Assembly: GCF_000317205.1 (NCBI RefSeq)
Contig: NZ_AJLK01000033.1
Location: forward strand, 1 to 64,000
DNA length: 64,000 nt
Reading direction: 5' to 3'
Origin: Fischerella muscicola PCC 7414
GTDB taxonomy: Bacteria; Cyanobacteriota; Cyanobacteriia; Cyanobacteriales; Nostocaceae
The first letter of the stretch is position 1. Each line of letters opens with the position of its first letter. The translations under genes and the position numbers were made by a program. Below the pieces are notes generated by a model. The model was not told the origin of the DNA, did not search any database, and worked only from the letters and a program-made list of their open reading frames with translations. This document shows positions 26,674 through 36,242 of this stretch, one piece after another.

Positions 26674-27615
26674 ATGGATTTACTGCGATCGCTACCAATA
26701 GGCCTTTATCTAGAACAACCACAAACTTGGTTACACAAACTCGATCCGCGCATCAAGTTTTTTTGGTTGATGAGCTTTCTGACTACCTACGTTTTTGCTA
26801 ACAACTTGTGGCGGGTATTACTGGTGGTATTGTTGATTATTGCTACCTTAATCGCCAGAATTCCCAAGCGAGTTTGGCAGCAGCAGATGGGTTGGTTATT
26901 AATGCTATGCTTTTTTGTGTTAGTGATTGCTGCTATTAGCCCTGATGGTTTGGGTATAAGCTATCAACCCCGCCTACCAGAAAACGATTTCATTTTAACC
27001 GAGCAATCCAATCCTGCTACTTCTACTACTCCAACTCCAACTATTGAAACTTCACCTACTCAGGAGCGACAAAAATATAGTTACGTACTGTTTGAAAAAG
27101 GAGCAATAAAAGTAACTCGTCGTTCTTTAGATTTAGCAATCAGCCTAAGTACGATATTATTTACTGTTATTTATAGTACTAATTTATACTTACTAACAAC
27201 CGCACCGGAAGAAATTACAGCTGCGCTTGAAAGCTTAATGCAACCCCTGCAAAAATTTAATATACCTGTAACTGAAATCACATTAATGTTGACTTTATCG
27301 TTACGGTTTATACCTTTAGTCCTAGAAGAAGTACAGAATTTAATTCGCTCGATTATGACAAGAGCAATCAATTGGAAAAAATTAGGATTAAAAGGAGCAG
27401 TTAAAGTTTGGATGCTTGTAGCAGAGAGACTTTTGCAAAACCTGCTACTGAGAGCAGAACAAATGGCAAACGCCATGATGGTCAGAGGTTTTACTAGTCC
27501 TAATGAACATCGAGTCCAATGGCACGACTTACGGCTCAAAAGACGCGACTGGCTAGCGATCGCAACTTTAATTCTGTTTTGGGGAGTGCGGCTGGCGATA
27601 GGTAATGAGGTTTAG
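26674..27615 (+). CDS. EcfT/CbiQ-family transmembrane protein
   Basis: A 313-residue membrane protein of the energy-coupling factor (ECF) transporter scaffold family. The N-terminus has LDPRIKFFWLMSFL, the typical T-protein opening. There are about six hydrophobic helices. The coupling motif near 260-280 reads AEQMANAMMVRGF, with the conserved A-R-G type signature that contacts the ATPases. A Pro/Thr-rich loop (about 105-135) is an insert. No ECF ATPase or S component is adjacent. The substrate is unknown. Confidence 0.85.
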   Translation: MDLLRSLPIGLYLEQPQTWLHKLDPRIKFFWLMSFLTTYVFANNLWRVLLVVLLIIATLIARIPKRVWQQQMGWLLMLCFFVLVIAAISPDGLGISYQPRLPENDFILTEQSNPATSTTPTPTIETSPTQERQKYSYVLFEKGAIKVTRRSLDLAISLSTILFTVIYSTNLYLLTTAPEEITAALESLMQPLQKFNIPVTEITLMLTLSLRFIPLVLEEVQNLIRSIMTRAINWKKLGLKGAVKVWMLVAERLLQNLLLRAEQMANAMMVRGFTSPNEHRVQWHDLRLKRRDWLAIATLILFWGVRLAIGNEV

Positions 27616-27637
27616 TGGAAGTAGTGGAGATGGGGTG

Positions 27638-27677
27638 GTGAGGAGTGTGAGGAGTGTGAGGAGTGTGAGGAGTGTGG
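27638..27677. repeat. GTGAGGAGT nonamer tandem repeat
   Basis: Four perfect copies of GTGAGGAGT plus a partial copy, in the spacer before the hydroxyphenylpyruvate dioxygenase gene. Confidence 0.9.
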
Positions 27678-27829
27678 AATAACTACTAACTACTAACCAC
27701 TAACCAATGACAATTGAGAATTGACAATTGACCAATAACAAATAATCTTGCTTAGGAATGACCAGAAAATCCAGCAAAAAAGGCAAAATAACGAGACAGA
27801 TAGGCTGTCGTGCTGGATTCTCCTAGCTT

Positions 27830-28906
27830 ATGAAAATTAATTGGGTTCACTTTTACGTGGAAGATGCCAAAGCTTGGCGTGATTGGTTTGTCAGTCATCT
27901 TGGTTTTCAGGCGGTTGAAAGTTCGACACTTTTAACCCCCTTTATAAATACAAACAACGGGAGTTGTTTTCACACTTGTACAGAAGCAGTCAAAAGTGGT
28001 TCAGTTTGCTTTTTGTTGTCTTCACCACTGTCATCTACAAGTCCAGTGGCAGATTTTCTGCGTCACCATCCCCCCGGTGTAGCAGATGTTGCTTTTGTTA
28101 TTGAAGATGTAGAAGCTGTGATCGCTCGCGCTCAAGCATACAGTGCTAAAGTCTTACAACCCATCCAACACTATCAACAAGGAGACAGATACATTAAGTG
28201 GAGCAAAATAGCTGCTTGGGGTTCTCTGACACATACGTTGATAGAAAAATGGGAAGATAGGGAGAAGATTTCACCCCATCACCCTATCACTGCAATAGAT
28301 CACATTGTCCTCAATGTCGCAGTGGGTGATCTTGAGCGTGCAGTGACTTGGTATGAAAAAATTCTTGATTTTCAACCCCAGCAGACATTTAAAATTCAAA
28401 CCGATTACTCGTCTTTGTATAGCCAAGTGATGGTTTCTCGCTACGGCGATGTCCAATTGCCTATTAATGAACCCGCTTCAGCTAATTCTCAAATTCAGGA
28501 ATTTCTAAATGTTAATCGAGGCCCAGGAATTCAACATATTGCTTTACGAACTGCGAATATTGTAACTGCGATCGCTCAATTTCGTGCTTGTGGTTTATCC
28601 TTGCTCCCAGTTCCCCAAAGCTATTACTCACAGCTTAAAGAACGTCCAGAATTTCCCCTTTCTAGTGCAGAACTAGAAGCGATCGCTCAACAAGAAATTT
28701 TGGTGGACTGGAACCAAAAGACTCCCCATGCTTTATTACTGCAAATTTTCACCCAGCCTATATTTGGACAGCCAACTTTTTTCTTTGAATTTATAGAACG
28801 CCGTCGCCAAGCTCAAGGTTTCGGTGAAGGCAATTTTCAAGCTTTATTTGAAGCGATCGAACGAGAACAAATTAAACGGGGTAGCTTGTTAGAGGCTAAG
28901 GAGTAG
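27830..28906 (+). CDS. hppD: 4-hydroxyphenylpyruvate dioxygenase
   Basis: A 358-residue enzyme with two vicinal-oxygen-chelate halves. The iron ligands are visible as His158 (AIDHIVLNV), His236 (GPGIQHIALRT) and Glu320 (FFFEFIERR). It converts 4-hydroxyphenylpyruvate to homogentisate, the precursor of tocopherols in cyanobacteria. Length matches the bacterial enzymes. No other tocopherol genes are adjacent. Confidence 0.9.
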   Translation: MKINWVHFYVEDAKAWRDWFVSHLGFQAVESSTLLTPFINTNNGSCFHTCTEAVKSGSVCFLLSSPLSSTSPVADFLRHHPPGVADVAFVIEDVEAVIARAQAYSAKVLQPIQHYQQGDRYIKWSKIAAWGSLTHTLIEKWEDREKISPHHPITAIDHIVLNVAVGDLERAVTWYEKILDFQPQQTFKIQTDYSSLYSQVMVSRYGDVQLPINEPASANSQIQEFLNVNRGPGIQHIALRTANIVTAIAQFRACGLSLLPVPQSYYSQLKERPEFPLSSAELEAIAQQEILVDWNQKTPHALLLQIFTQPIFGQPTFFFEFIERRRQAQGFGEGNFQALFEAIEREQIKRGSLLEAKE

Positions 28907-28914
28907 GGGAAGTG

Positions 28915-29500
28915 TAGTTCAGTTATCAGTTATCAGTTATCAAATTCTATTACTCACTGCGGCTGGTACTAACCAACCACTAACCACTATTGTACAGACG
29001 CGAGGAACATCGCGTCTCTACCCACTAACCCTACCCTTACCTTAAGCCACTACCCTGCCTTAAGCCCTCCGGGTACTCTACCTTGAAGCCGGGCTTCGCC
29101 CGTCTACGGGGGTTCGCATACCCTTACCTTAAGCCCATGAGCGCGTCTACGTGACCCAAAGCCCAGCCACTGCGGTGGACTCTTCTGCCGGCATAAAGGA
29201 GCCACTGCGCCCTTGGGGGTTCCAACAGTTGTAGCACGTGGCGTCACGTGGCGTCCAAGACTGCGACCCCCTCACCGCTTCGCGTCTACGTGTCTACGGG
29301 TTCGTCAGTCGCTCATGGGGGACTCACCGGCCCCCACGACCGACAGGGAGGAGCCAGTGCGGTGGACGGGTTTCCCGGCATAAAGCACCTGGCGTTGAGG
29401 ATTGGGGGCTAGGGGTCCCCTTTGGGGTTGGGGGAGGGACCCCCCTTGGGGCGCGCTGACTCACCACTAACCACTAACCACTAACAATCAACAACCATCT
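28915..29500. repeat. Mosaic of palindromic and GC-rich dispersed repeats
   Basis: A 600-base spacer with no credible gene. In order: AGTTATCAGTTATC repeats; a palindrome TGTACAGACGCGAGGAACATCGCGTCTCTA (arms of 8-9 bases, 28991-29020); ACCTTAAGCC repeats; several inverted words (AAGCCGGGCTTCGCCCG, AGCCACTGCGGTGGACT, CGCGTCTACGTG); a GGGGTTCC / GGACCCC block; and ACTAACC repeats at the end. It is much richer in G+C than the flanking genes. The open frame at 29238-29459 is a by-product. Confidence 0.75.
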
Positions 29501-29581
29501 GATTAGTAATTCTAAACACATTCATTAAATATTTAAAACTCTAACATCACTACATCTGGGCTAGTCTGAAGGTAAATTTTA

Positions 29582-30304
29582 ATGTTATTTTTCAAAAAAA
29601 TGTTAAGACTTATTACAGACTTCGACGGCCCAATTATGGATGTCTCAGAACGATATTACCGCGTATATCAGTTCTGCTTAGAGGAAATCCGCCGTCCGGG
29701 GCAAAAAGTGCAAGAACTTTCTAAAGCAGAATTTTGGCAAATGAAGCGCCAACGCGTGCCAGAAACACAAATCGGTATGATTTCTGGTTTAGATGAGTTA
29801 CAAGCACAAGAGTTTTCTAGCCTGCGTCGCAAAACAGTACATACAGAACCTTATTTCCGGTACGATCGCCTAGCAGTTGGTGCTGTGGATGCGTTGTTAA
29901 AAATTCAACAAGCTGGCATCGATTTAGCGGTGATGACTATGCGCCGAGTTTGGGAGCTAGATTATGCTTTTAAACAGTATGATTTAGGTAAATTTTTCCC
30001 CGAAAATCGCTGTTATTGTCTGAGTAATGACTATGTAAAAACCCGTGACATTGATGATAAACCCTTATTAATGGCACGAGCATTAAAAGAACTACCAACT
30101 GCTACAGATACATGGATGGTAGGAGACACAGAAGCGGATATTACTGCTGCCAAAAAGAACGGTATAAAGGCAATCGGAGTGGAAAGTGGTATTCGCGATC
30201 GCGCACAATTAAAACTTTATCAGCCAGATTTTATTGTTAAAGATTTCAGTGTAGCTGTTGATTTAGTTTTAGAGCCAGCGTTACAACTCACTAGAACTTG
30301 GTAA
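29582..30304 (+). CDS. HAD-superfamily hydrolase
   Basis: A 240-residue haloacid-dehalogenase-type protein. The nucleophile motif is LITDFDGPIMDVSE (residues 11-24), followed by a helical cap, motif II-type LAVMTMRR and the acid motif WMVGDTEADITAAKKNGIKAIGV. The order is normal for phosphoglycolate-phosphatase-like HADs. The second position after the nucleophile is Asp, as expected for phosphatases. Substrate unknown. The ATG at 29582 is used; an internal ATG at codon 7 is possible. Confidence 0.82.
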   Translation: MLFFKKMLRLITDFDGPIMDVSERYYRVYQFCLEEIRRPGQKVQELSKAEFWQMKRQRVPETQIGMISGLDELQAQEFSSLRRKTVHTEPYFRYDRLAVGAVDALLKIQQAGIDLAVMTMRRVWELDYAFKQYDLGKFFPENRCYCLSNDYVKTRDIDDKPLLMARALKELPTATDTWMVGDTEADITAAKKNGIKAIGVESGIRDRAQLKLYQPDFIVKDFSVAVDLVLEPALQLTRTW

Positions 30305-30305
30305 T

Positions 30306-30362
30306 AGATAATGGGTAATGGGTAATGGGCCGATTACCAATTACCTATTACCAATTACCTAT
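30306..30362. repeat. TAATGGG / ATTACC inverted tandem repeats
   Basis: Copies of TAATGGG on one side and ATTACCAATTACC on the other form a hairpin between two convergent genes, where it could terminate both transcripts. Similar arrangements are at 20770-20850 and 36328-36366. Confidence 0.75.
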
Positions 30363-30991
30363 TACTTAAGGAAACTACTAATTAACCACAACAATACAAA
30401 AGTCACTACCGTAGAAAATTGGTTTGGTGTCAAACTAACAAACTGCTGTATTTGTGGTATTGCCCAACTAGCAATCATTCCTCCGGCAATTAAACCTGTG
30501 ATTAAACCAAATAGGATAAATAAAACTGCTCGACCAAACTTACCTTCCTTGCGATTGATGAAGTAAATACTAATACCTACACCAACCACTAACGCCATCG
30601 ATAAAATTTGATCGCTACCACCTGGATAAAATACGCTTATAGCACTTAAACCCAGATACCAAATACCAGGTAAAAGCACATCGGCTGGTGTTGGTTTATC
30701 TAGAAACTTTTGCAGCCAGACAGGCGACTGTTCGCGAGAGACGGGAGTTTCTTTCGGAGGTGCTTGTACAAGGCGTTCTGGAAATCGGATACGTTCAGGT
30801 ACTTTAATCTTTCCTTCTTGGCGCATCCGCAAGCGATCCATCAAAATCGCATCGTAAGCTGCTTCGATGACTTCTACACGCTTGCTATCGCCGCTATATT
30901 GCTGCAAGAGGCGATTACGAACATCTTGAATTTCATCGAAGCTAGCTTCTTCAGATACCCCAAGTTTTTCGTAGGGACTTTGCTCGCTCAT
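30362..30991 (-). CDS. CPP1-like J-domain membrane protein
   Basis: A 209-residue protein with a J-like N-terminal domain (SPYEKLGVSEEASFDEIQDV, no HPD motif) and a charged linker. Three hydrophobic helices follow in the C-terminal half (ending VVTFVLLWLISSFLK). This is the architecture of cyanobacterial relatives of CPP1, the plant chloroplast chaperone-like protein that protects protochlorophyllide oxidoreductase. A thylakoid or plasma-membrane chaperone role is inferred from the plant homologue. Confidence 0.82.
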   Translation of the reverse strand: MSEQSPYEKLGVSEEASFDEIQDVRNRLLQQYSGDSKRVEVIEAAYDAILMDRLRMRQEGKIKVPERIRFPERLVQAPPKETPVSREQSPVWLQKFLDKPTPADVLLPGIWYLGLSAISVFYPGGSDQILSMALVVGVGISIYFINRKEGKFGRAVLFILFGLITGLIAGGMIASWAIPQIQQFVSLTPNQFSTVVTFVLLWLISSFLK

Positions 30992-31033
30992 GGTGAGTTT
31001 ATTACTTTAGCCTTTCTCGGCAGCAGTCTTTAA

Positions 31034-31672
31034 TTTGCAGAAAAAATAACTTGAGATTTTGTGTCGGTCGAAACCAATGTTTCGGTCGATTTATATATCA
31101 TACCTGGATAGTAGCATGGGTAAGCAGAATCGACCTGGTAGTTTTAACTATAGACACTTTAACATATTGCCATAACTCCGTGTATCCCCTCATGTCGTTC
31201 ACAATTTCAAGCTCTACTCTAGAATTTAAGTTAAAAATACCTAAAAGCCTTTCTTTTATGAAAGAAATATCTTTTATATTTCAAATTTGGTTGTTGACTG
31301 TACCTTGATAAAGTTTTAAATAGGAAGCCTTACATTCCCATGTGTCATAAAGCCGCATATAGATTTAAAATTAATAGCGTTGAAATTACTAAGTAAGTGC
31401 GATACAAAAGTATCTTACTTGACTTAGGTTTGTGGCTGAAGTGAGAGCATCTACTTAACTATAAACCAAGGTTAACAACTATTAGCCTAAAACACTTCAG
31501 GGTGGCATTATGATAATATTCGCACTCTAGTTGTCGAAAATCCTGATTAAACTAGTATTTGGATTATCAGGAAATTTATGCCTTAACCTTGTAGATTTTA
31601 TTTGCTCCTAAGCAGGAAATGCGTTTTTAGCGCGACCTGTATGTTTATCCTAATAACTTTTTGTGCAAAGTG
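31034..31672. other. Intergenic region upstream of the response regulator
   Basis: About 640 bases without a convincing ORF, AT-rich from about 31200. It contains the inverted word CTTTCTTTTATGAAAGAAA (31249-31267). It must hold the promoters of the CPP1-like gene and of the response regulator gene. Confidence 0.5.
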
Positions 31673-32398
31673 ATGGTCATGGCTCCCGCCAAGATTCTTG
31701 TAGTTGATGACGACCCTGCGGTTCGGAATTTAATCCAACGCTTTTTGATGAAGCAGAACTATCAGGTGGAGGCTGCTGAAGATGGTAAAACTGCTCTAGC
31801 TCTGTTTGAGCAATTTAATCCAGATTTAGTCATTTTGGATGTTAATTTACCAGACGTGATCGGCTTTAACCTCTGCCAAGAAATGCAAAGCCGCAATGGT
31901 GTTTTTGTTCTGATGTTAACTAGCCGTGCAGATGAAGCTGACAAGATTCGCGGCTTTTCCAAAGGTGCTGATGACTATCTCACCAAGCCATTTGGTCTGG
32001 GAGAACTGGAAGTCAGAGTTGCAGCTATTTTGCGGCGTCAGCGGGTTGTAACCACAGCAGAACAAAAACGCCTCATCTTTGAAAAGTTGATGATTGACCC
32101 GGTGCGGCGAGAGGTAACGCTCAATCATGAACCAGTACCCTTAACCGCCTTAGAGTTTGACTTGTTGCATTTTTTGGCTAGTCATCCAGGTCGAGTTTGG
32201 CGAAGAGCTGAACTAATCCAGGAAGTGTGGGATTATGAATACGTCGGCGACCAACGGGTTGTGGATGTACACATAGGTCAAATTCGCAAGAAAATAGAAG
32301 TTGATGCTAGCCAGCCAGCATTAATTCAGACTGTACGTGGTGTTGGCTACAAATTTGAATGTCCTCCTCAATCTCAACAGCCTGACAAACCACAATAG
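31673..32398 (+). CDS. OmpR/PhoB-family response regulator
   Basis: About 241 residues. The receiver domain (about 1-120) has the acidic pocket VVDDDP, the phospho-acceptor Asp56 (LVILDVNLP), Thr/Ser and Lys in LTSRAD and YLTKPF. The winged-helix DNA-binding domain (about 135-230) ends in VDVHIGQIRKKI and TVRGVGYKFE. No histidine kinase is adjacent, so it is an orphan regulator. It is not clearly RpaA or RpaB. Start chosen at ATG 31673; ATG 31679 and TTG 31661 are alternatives. Confidence 0.88.
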   Translation: MVMAPAKILVVDDDPAVRNLIQRFLMKQNYQVEAAEDGKTALALFEQFNPDLVILDVNLPDVIGFNLCQEMQSRNGVFVLMLTSRADEADKIRGFSKGADDYLTKPFGLGELEVRVAAILRRQRVVTTAEQKRLIFEKLMIDPVRREVTLNHEPVPLTALEFDLLHFLASHPGRVWRRAELIQEVWDYEYVGDQRVVDVHIGQIRKKIEVDASQPALIQTVRGVGYKFECPPQSQQPDKPQ

Positions 32399-32399
32399 T

Positions 32400-32475
32400 C
32401 ATTAGTTGTTAGTTGATAGTTGATAGTTGGTAGTTGTTTGTAATCACAACCAACAAACAACTACCAACTATTAAC
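32400..32475. repeat. GTTGATAGTTG / CAACTACCAAC inverted repeats
   Basis: Tandem TTAGTTGATAGTTGATAG words followed by their complement CAAACAACTACCAACTA. The segment would fold into a long hairpin after the response regulator gene. Confidence 0.65.
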
Positions 32476-32727
32476 AATTGTCACTAGTTTTGCGACCTAG
32501 AGCAACTACTTGAAATTTCATACAGCTTTGCTTGATTTTTTGGTTTTGATGCTTACCCTAAACCAATGGCCGCTTCTGTTCACGAAAAATTAGCTATTTG
32601 GATTACCATGTGTAAAATGTGACCTAAAGAGCATAATCCATTTATAGCACTACTTAATTGAAGCACCCATGACCAAGCTGTCTACTAAATTAGCTTTTAG
32701 GCATAATTTAGTCAAAGATATTTCTAC

Positions 32728-32925
32728 TTAGCAGTGATGAAACAAAGTTTCTAAATATACACGAGCAGCGCGGCGATCGCTATCCCCATTTTGGAGTAAA
32801 AACAACGACAGCGCTGCCGTTAATACTCGGTTTTGATCCCAATCAGGATGCTTTTCTAAGTAGGTTTTGAGAGACTCATGTAGTGTTTCAGGAATTTCTG
32901 TAAAAATGCTGACAGTTGTATTCAT
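32728..32925 (-). CDS. DUF2811 small protein
   Basis: A 65-residue protein starting MNTTVSIFTEIPETLHESLK, the DUF2811 signature, with HPDWDQNRVLTAALSLFLLQNG and a C-terminal RRAARVYLETLF. It looks like a ribbon-helix-helix-like or antitoxin-like helical protein but no function is established. The start at 32925 is decided by the consensus AAGGAGAAAAACCTC just upstream; an in-frame ATG nine codons earlier (32952) would bury this site. Confidence 0.8.
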   Translation of the reverse strand: MNTTVSIFTEIPETLHESLKTYLEKHPDWDQNRVLTAALSLFLLQNGDSDRRAARVYLETLFHHC

Positions 32926-33076
32926 GAGGTTTTTCTCCTTGGCAGTGTCCATTGACTAGGAAATCTTGCTTTGAGTTAGAGCCACAGGATGAGAGTGTGT
33001 AGTCCTTTGCCTGTCCAATAATTCTGTAGTCAAGTCAAGCAATTTTGGATTTAAGATTTGCGATTTTGGATTAAGT

Positions 33077-33165
33077 AATCCAAAATCCGTCTTGAAAAGC
33101 TTTGAGGTTCCCTCCGGGACGCTTCGCGTCTACAAACTTTTCGCAAAATCCAAAATCTAAAATTG
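33077..33165. repeat. AATCCAAAATCCGTCTTGAA spacer element, copy A
   Basis: Begins AATCCAAAATCCGTCTTGAA, continues through TTCCCTCCGGGACGCTTCGC and GTCTACAAACTTTTCGCAAA, and ends in AATCTAAAAT. It is flanked by complementary TTTTGGATT words. The same sequence with a 74-bp insertion is found at 41265-41423. Noncoding. Confidence 0.8.
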
Positions 33166-33374
33166 GCACGGTCAATGGTCATTTCACACAGACATTCAGA
33201 GCAGATTAAAAAGGTAAGCCGCATCATTTTGCGGCAAAAGGGGGTAGGGTTGTCAATGCTGCGAAATGTTAAGAACAAGTTTATGAAAAAAATATACTTA
33301 CGAAATTATAGGGCTTTTAAGTATTTTTTGTAATACTTCTTAATAGAAACTCAGTCTTATATATCTTCAGCAGT

Positions 33375-33545
33375 TGTGAATAAACAATCCCCAGGCAAGA
33401 GTTAGGAAGCCCATACCATCGTCGAGTCTCTGTGGAAAACTAGGAAATAGCCTGTGGAAACTCTGTGGAATCAGTGAGGAAAATTTCATAGAATAATAAG
33501 AATTACAAAAAGATTAGATTTGTTTATTTTGATAATTAGTTTTTA
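33375..33545. other. Cluster of DnaA-box-like sites beside an AT-rich stretch
   Basis: TGTGAATAA at 33375 matches the general DnaA box on the complementary strand (TTATTCACA). TGTGGAAAA at 33431 matches the cyanobacterial form TTTTCCACA, and TGTGGAAAC (33453) and TGTGGAATC (33464) are one or two bases off. A strongly AT-rich stretch (33481-33545) follows. dnaA and dnaN are not nearby, so calling it an origin would be premature. Confidence 0.35.
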
Positions 33546-33632
33546 GTCATAGTTCTCTGACAAAATGTGAGCCACGTAATCAGTTATCAGTTATCAGTTA
33601 TTGTTCACTGTTCACTGATAACTGTTCACTGA

Positions 33633-34283
33633 TTAACGACGACGCTCCTGTAATTTACGATACACAGATTTCAAGTCAACTTGATGGTGAGCAAGAGCGA
33701 CCAGGGTATGGTAAAACAAATCTGCAACCTCTGCTGCGATCGCATCGTCATCATTATCCTTAAACGCCATGACGACCTCTGCGCTTTCCTCGCCAATTTT
33801 TTTCAAAATCTTGTTATCGCCACCTGCCAATAGTTTACAAGTGTATGAACTTTCCTGAGGATAATCACGGCGATCGCAAATTACAGCAAATAATTGTGAC
33901 AAAGTATCAGCAGGTGGTGGAGTGATTTTCCCTTCTACCTGATGAAAACAACTGCGTTCACCAGTATGACAGGCAATCTCTCCCACCTGCTCAACTCCAA
34001 TTAATAGTGCATCACTGTCACAGTCGTAACGAAGACTTTGCACCTTCTGAACGTGGCCAGAAGTTCCTCCCTTGTGCCATAACTCCTGACGGGAACGACT
34101 CCAAAACCAAGTTTCTCCTGTTTCTAAGGTCTTTTGTAATGACTCCCGATTCATCCACGCCATCATCAAAACAGTACCATCTAGATAGTCTTGGACAATT
34201 GCCGGGACAAGACCGTGCGAATCGTAGCGAATTTGATCAACAGGGATAACTTGGTGTTGGGGATTGCTTGCAGAAAAAAACAT
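33633..34283 (-). CDS. hisIE: Bifunctional phosphoribosyl-AMP cyclohydrolase / phosphoribosyl-ATP pyrophosphatase
   Basis: A 216-residue fusion. The N-terminal HisI part (about 1-120) has [29 protein letters not shown] and the metal-binding Cys/His stretch [13 protein letters not shown]. The C-terminal HisE part (about 122-216) has [18 protein letters not shown] and the acidic residues of the all-alpha NTP pyrophosphatase fold. It catalyses steps 2 and 3 of histidine synthesis in the cytosol. Length is usual for cyanobacteria. Other his genes are not in the window. Confidence 0.95.
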   Translation of the reverse strand: MFFSASNPQHQVIPVDQIRYDSHGLVPAIVQDYLDGTVLMMAWMNRESLQKTLETGETWFWSRSRQELWHKGGTSGHVQKVQSLRYDCDSDALLIGVEQVGEIACHTGERSCFHQVEGKITPPPADTLSQLFAVICDRRDYPQESSYTCKLLAGGDNKILKKIGEESAEVVMAFKDNDDDAIAAEVADLFYHTLVALAHHQVDLKSVYRKLQERRR

Positions 34284-34384
34284 ACCAGCTGCTTGAAAAA
34301 AAGCGAGAATGATTCATGGGTTCACGATACCATTCTAAAGAGGGCAACTGGCATTTTGCGCCGGAAAATATTTTCTAGTCAGCC

Positions 34385-34573
34385 TTAGACAACATAACTC
34401 TTATGCATAGCAGACTGCATCTTAACAGCACTTAAAGCGACCTGATGAGCCTTTGTAGCTTCACCATACCAATGAATAGCCGAGTTATAAGCCGCCCGGT
34501 AAATATCCTGGTATGCCTCGGATAAGCGAGTGCGAATCTCCACAGGCAAGTCTTGGTTGGACTTGTATAACAT
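34385..34573 (-). CDS. ChaB-family small protein
   Basis: A 62-residue protein starting MLYKSNQDLPVEIRTRLSEA, with YQDIYRAAYNSAIHWYGEAT and AHQVALSAVKMQSA, which follows the ChaB pattern (N-D-L-P...A..I....N.A........A...AW.AVK). ChaB is linked to cation transport regulation in E. coli, but its role is not well proven. It lies between the divergent hemL gene and hisIE on the hisIE strand. Confidence 0.75.
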   Translation of the reverse strand: MLYKSNQDLPVEIRTRLSEAYQDIYRAAYNSAIHWYGEATKAHQVALSAVKMQSAMHKSYVV

Positions 34574-34681
34574 ATTGTTATTTTCTTGGTTCGGATAACT
34601 TTATACGATATAAGTTCTGAGAAGACTTAACCCCTATCCCAAGACAGACCTTTATTATTTCCCACCGTTTAGGAGAGAACC

Positions 34682-35980
34682 TTGGTAAATACAACAATTA
34701 AAACAACAAAATCACAAGAAATCTTCGCTGCTGCTCAAAACCTCATGCCAGGAGGGGTAAACTCTCCAGTTCGCGCCTTCAAATCTGTGGGAGGACAACC
34801 GATAGTTTTTGATCATGTTAAAGGCGCATACATTTGGGATGTAGATGGCAATCAATACATCGACTACGTAGGTACTTGGGGACCAGCTATTTGTGGTCAT
34901 GCTCACCCAGAAGTGATTGCAGCGCTGCATGAAGCCCTAGAAAAAGGCACTAGTTTTGGTGCGCCTTGCGTACTGGAAAATGTCTTAGCAGAAATGGTGA
35001 TCGATGCTGTTCCTAGCATTGAAATGGTAAGATTTGTTAACTCCGGCACTGAAGCTTGTATGGCAGTATTGCGATTAATGCGGGCTTTCACTGGACGGGA
35101 AAAAGTCATCAAATTTGAGGGTTGCTACCACGGTCATGCTGATATGTTTCTGGTAAAAGCAGGTTCCGGTGTTGCTACCCTGGGTTTACCAGACTCTCCT
35201 GGCGTTCCCAAATCGGTAACAAGTAATACTCTAACTGCACCTTTCAATGATTTGGAAGCCGTCAAAGCTTTGTTTGAAGAAAACCGTGATCAAATCGCTG
35301 GAATCATTCTAGAACCAGTGGTAGGTAATGCTGGGTTCATTCCTCCCGATGCTGGATTCTTAGAAGGATTACGGGAACTTACCCACGAACACGGTGCTTT
35401 ATTGGTATTTGACGAGGTAATGACAGGTTTCCGTATCGCCTACGGTGGCGCTCAAGAAAAGTTTGGTATTACCCCTGATCTGACAACCTTAGGCAAAGTT
35501 ATCGGTGGTGGTTTACCCGTAGGAGCCTATGGTGGCCGTCGGGATATCATGTCAATGGTAGCCCCTGCTGGCCCGATGTATCAAGCAGGGACTCTTTCTG
35601 GTAATCCCTTGGCCATGACTGCGGGTATTAAGACCCTGGAATTACTACAAAAATCTGGTACTTACGAGTACTTAGATAAGATTACCAAGAAGTTGGCAAA
35701 CGGTTTGTTGCAAATTGCTCAAGAAACTGGTCATCCAGCTTGCGGCGGTTCCATCAGTGCTATGTTTGGTTTGTTCTTTACTGCTGGTCCCGTTCATAAC
35801 TACGAAGATGCCAAGAAATCTGATCTGGCTAAATTTGCTCGTTTCCATCGCGGTATGTTAGAGCATGGTATTTACTTGGCACCATCACAATTTGAAGCTG
35901 GATTCACTTCTTTTGCTCACACAGAGGAAGATATTGACAGAACGTTAGAAGCAGCTAGGGATGTAATGTCTCAACTGTAA
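34682..35980 (+). CDS. hemL: Glutamate-1-semialdehyde 2,1-aminomutase
   Basis: A 432-residue PLP-dependent enzyme that makes 5-aminolevulinate from glutamate-1-semialdehyde for haem and chlorophyll synthesis. Visible motifs: [14 protein letters not shown] near 17-30, [22 protein letters not shown], and the PLP-lysine region [18 protein letters not shown] near 268-285. The start is a TTG at 34682, supported by AGGAGAG 4 bases before it and by the conserved N-terminus [11 protein letters not shown] 28-bp palindrome follows the stop. Confidence 0.95.
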   Translation: MVNTTIKTTKSQEIFAAAQNLMPGGVNSPVRAFKSVGGQPIVFDHVKGAYIWDVDGNQYIDYVGTWGPAICGHAHPEVIAALHEALEKGTSFGAPCVLENVLAEMVIDAVPSIEMVRFVNSGTEACMAVLRLMRAFTGREKVIKFEGCYHGHADMFLVKAGSGVATLGLPDSPGVPKSVTSNTLTAPFNDLEAVKALFEENRDQIAGIILEPVVGNAGFIPPDAGFLEGLRELTHEHGALLVFDEVMTGFRIAYGGAQEKFGITPDLTTLGKVIGGGLPVGAYGGRRDIMSMVAPAGPMYQAGTLSGNPLAMTAGIKTLELLQKSGTYEYLDKITKKLANGLLQIAQETGHPACGGSISAMFGLFFTAGPVHNYEDAKKSDLAKFARFHRGMLEHGIYLAPSQFEAGFTSFAHTEEDIDRTLEAARDVMSQL

Positions 35981-35986
35981 AAATAG

Positions 35987-36014
35987 CAACCCCGCCCACT
36001 AGTGGGCGGGGTTG
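35987..36014. terminator. Terminator between hemL and the metallothionein gene
   Basis: A perfect 28-bp palindrome with half-site CAACCCCGCCCACT, 7 bases after the hemL stop and about 30 bases after the end of the minus-strand metallothionein gene. It probably ends both transcripts. Confidence 0.75.
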
Positions 36015-36043
36015 AAGTTTATATAAGCAGGAATAACAGCTAA

Positions 36044-36205
36044 CTAACAGCCACAACCACTGTGACCACAGCCTTTCGTCGTTTTATGGCCGTCAGCACA
36101 GGCTTCACAGCAGTAGTATTTACTATCTTTTTGAATCGCATCTTCAATAGAAACGATGCATAGGCAAGATTCACAGGCACATTTCATTTGGGTTACGGTA
36201 GTCAT
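36044..36205 (-). CDS. smtA: Metallothionein (SmtA/BmtA family)
   Basis: A 53-residue protein on the minus strand starting MTTVTQMKCACESCLC and ending KGCGHSGCGC. It has ten cysteines (9, 11, 14, 16, 32, 33, 36, 46, 51, 53) and His40 and His48, spaced as in cyanobacterial SmtA, which holds a Zn4Cys9His2 cluster. It binds Zn and Cd in the cytosol. AAGGAG lies 7 bases before the ATG. Upstream there is an ArsR/SmtB-type palindrome. No smtB gene is adjacent, unlike the Synechococcus locus. Confidence 0.92.
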   Translation of the reverse strand: MTTVTQMKCACESCLCIVSIEDAIQKDSKYYCCEACADGHKTTKGCGHSGCGC

Positions 36206-36242
36206 TGCTTTCTCCTTTATGTCCTCTCGTCAAAATATTAAT

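Noticed and set aside
29238-29459. 73-residue open frame in the 29 kb repeat mosaic
   Set aside because: Composed entirely of dispersed GC-rich repeat words, with no domain and no ribosome binding site.
30318-30566. 82-residue plus-strand frame beginning in TAATGGG repeats
   Set aside because: It is antisense to the CPP1-like gene and its start lies in a tandem repeat.
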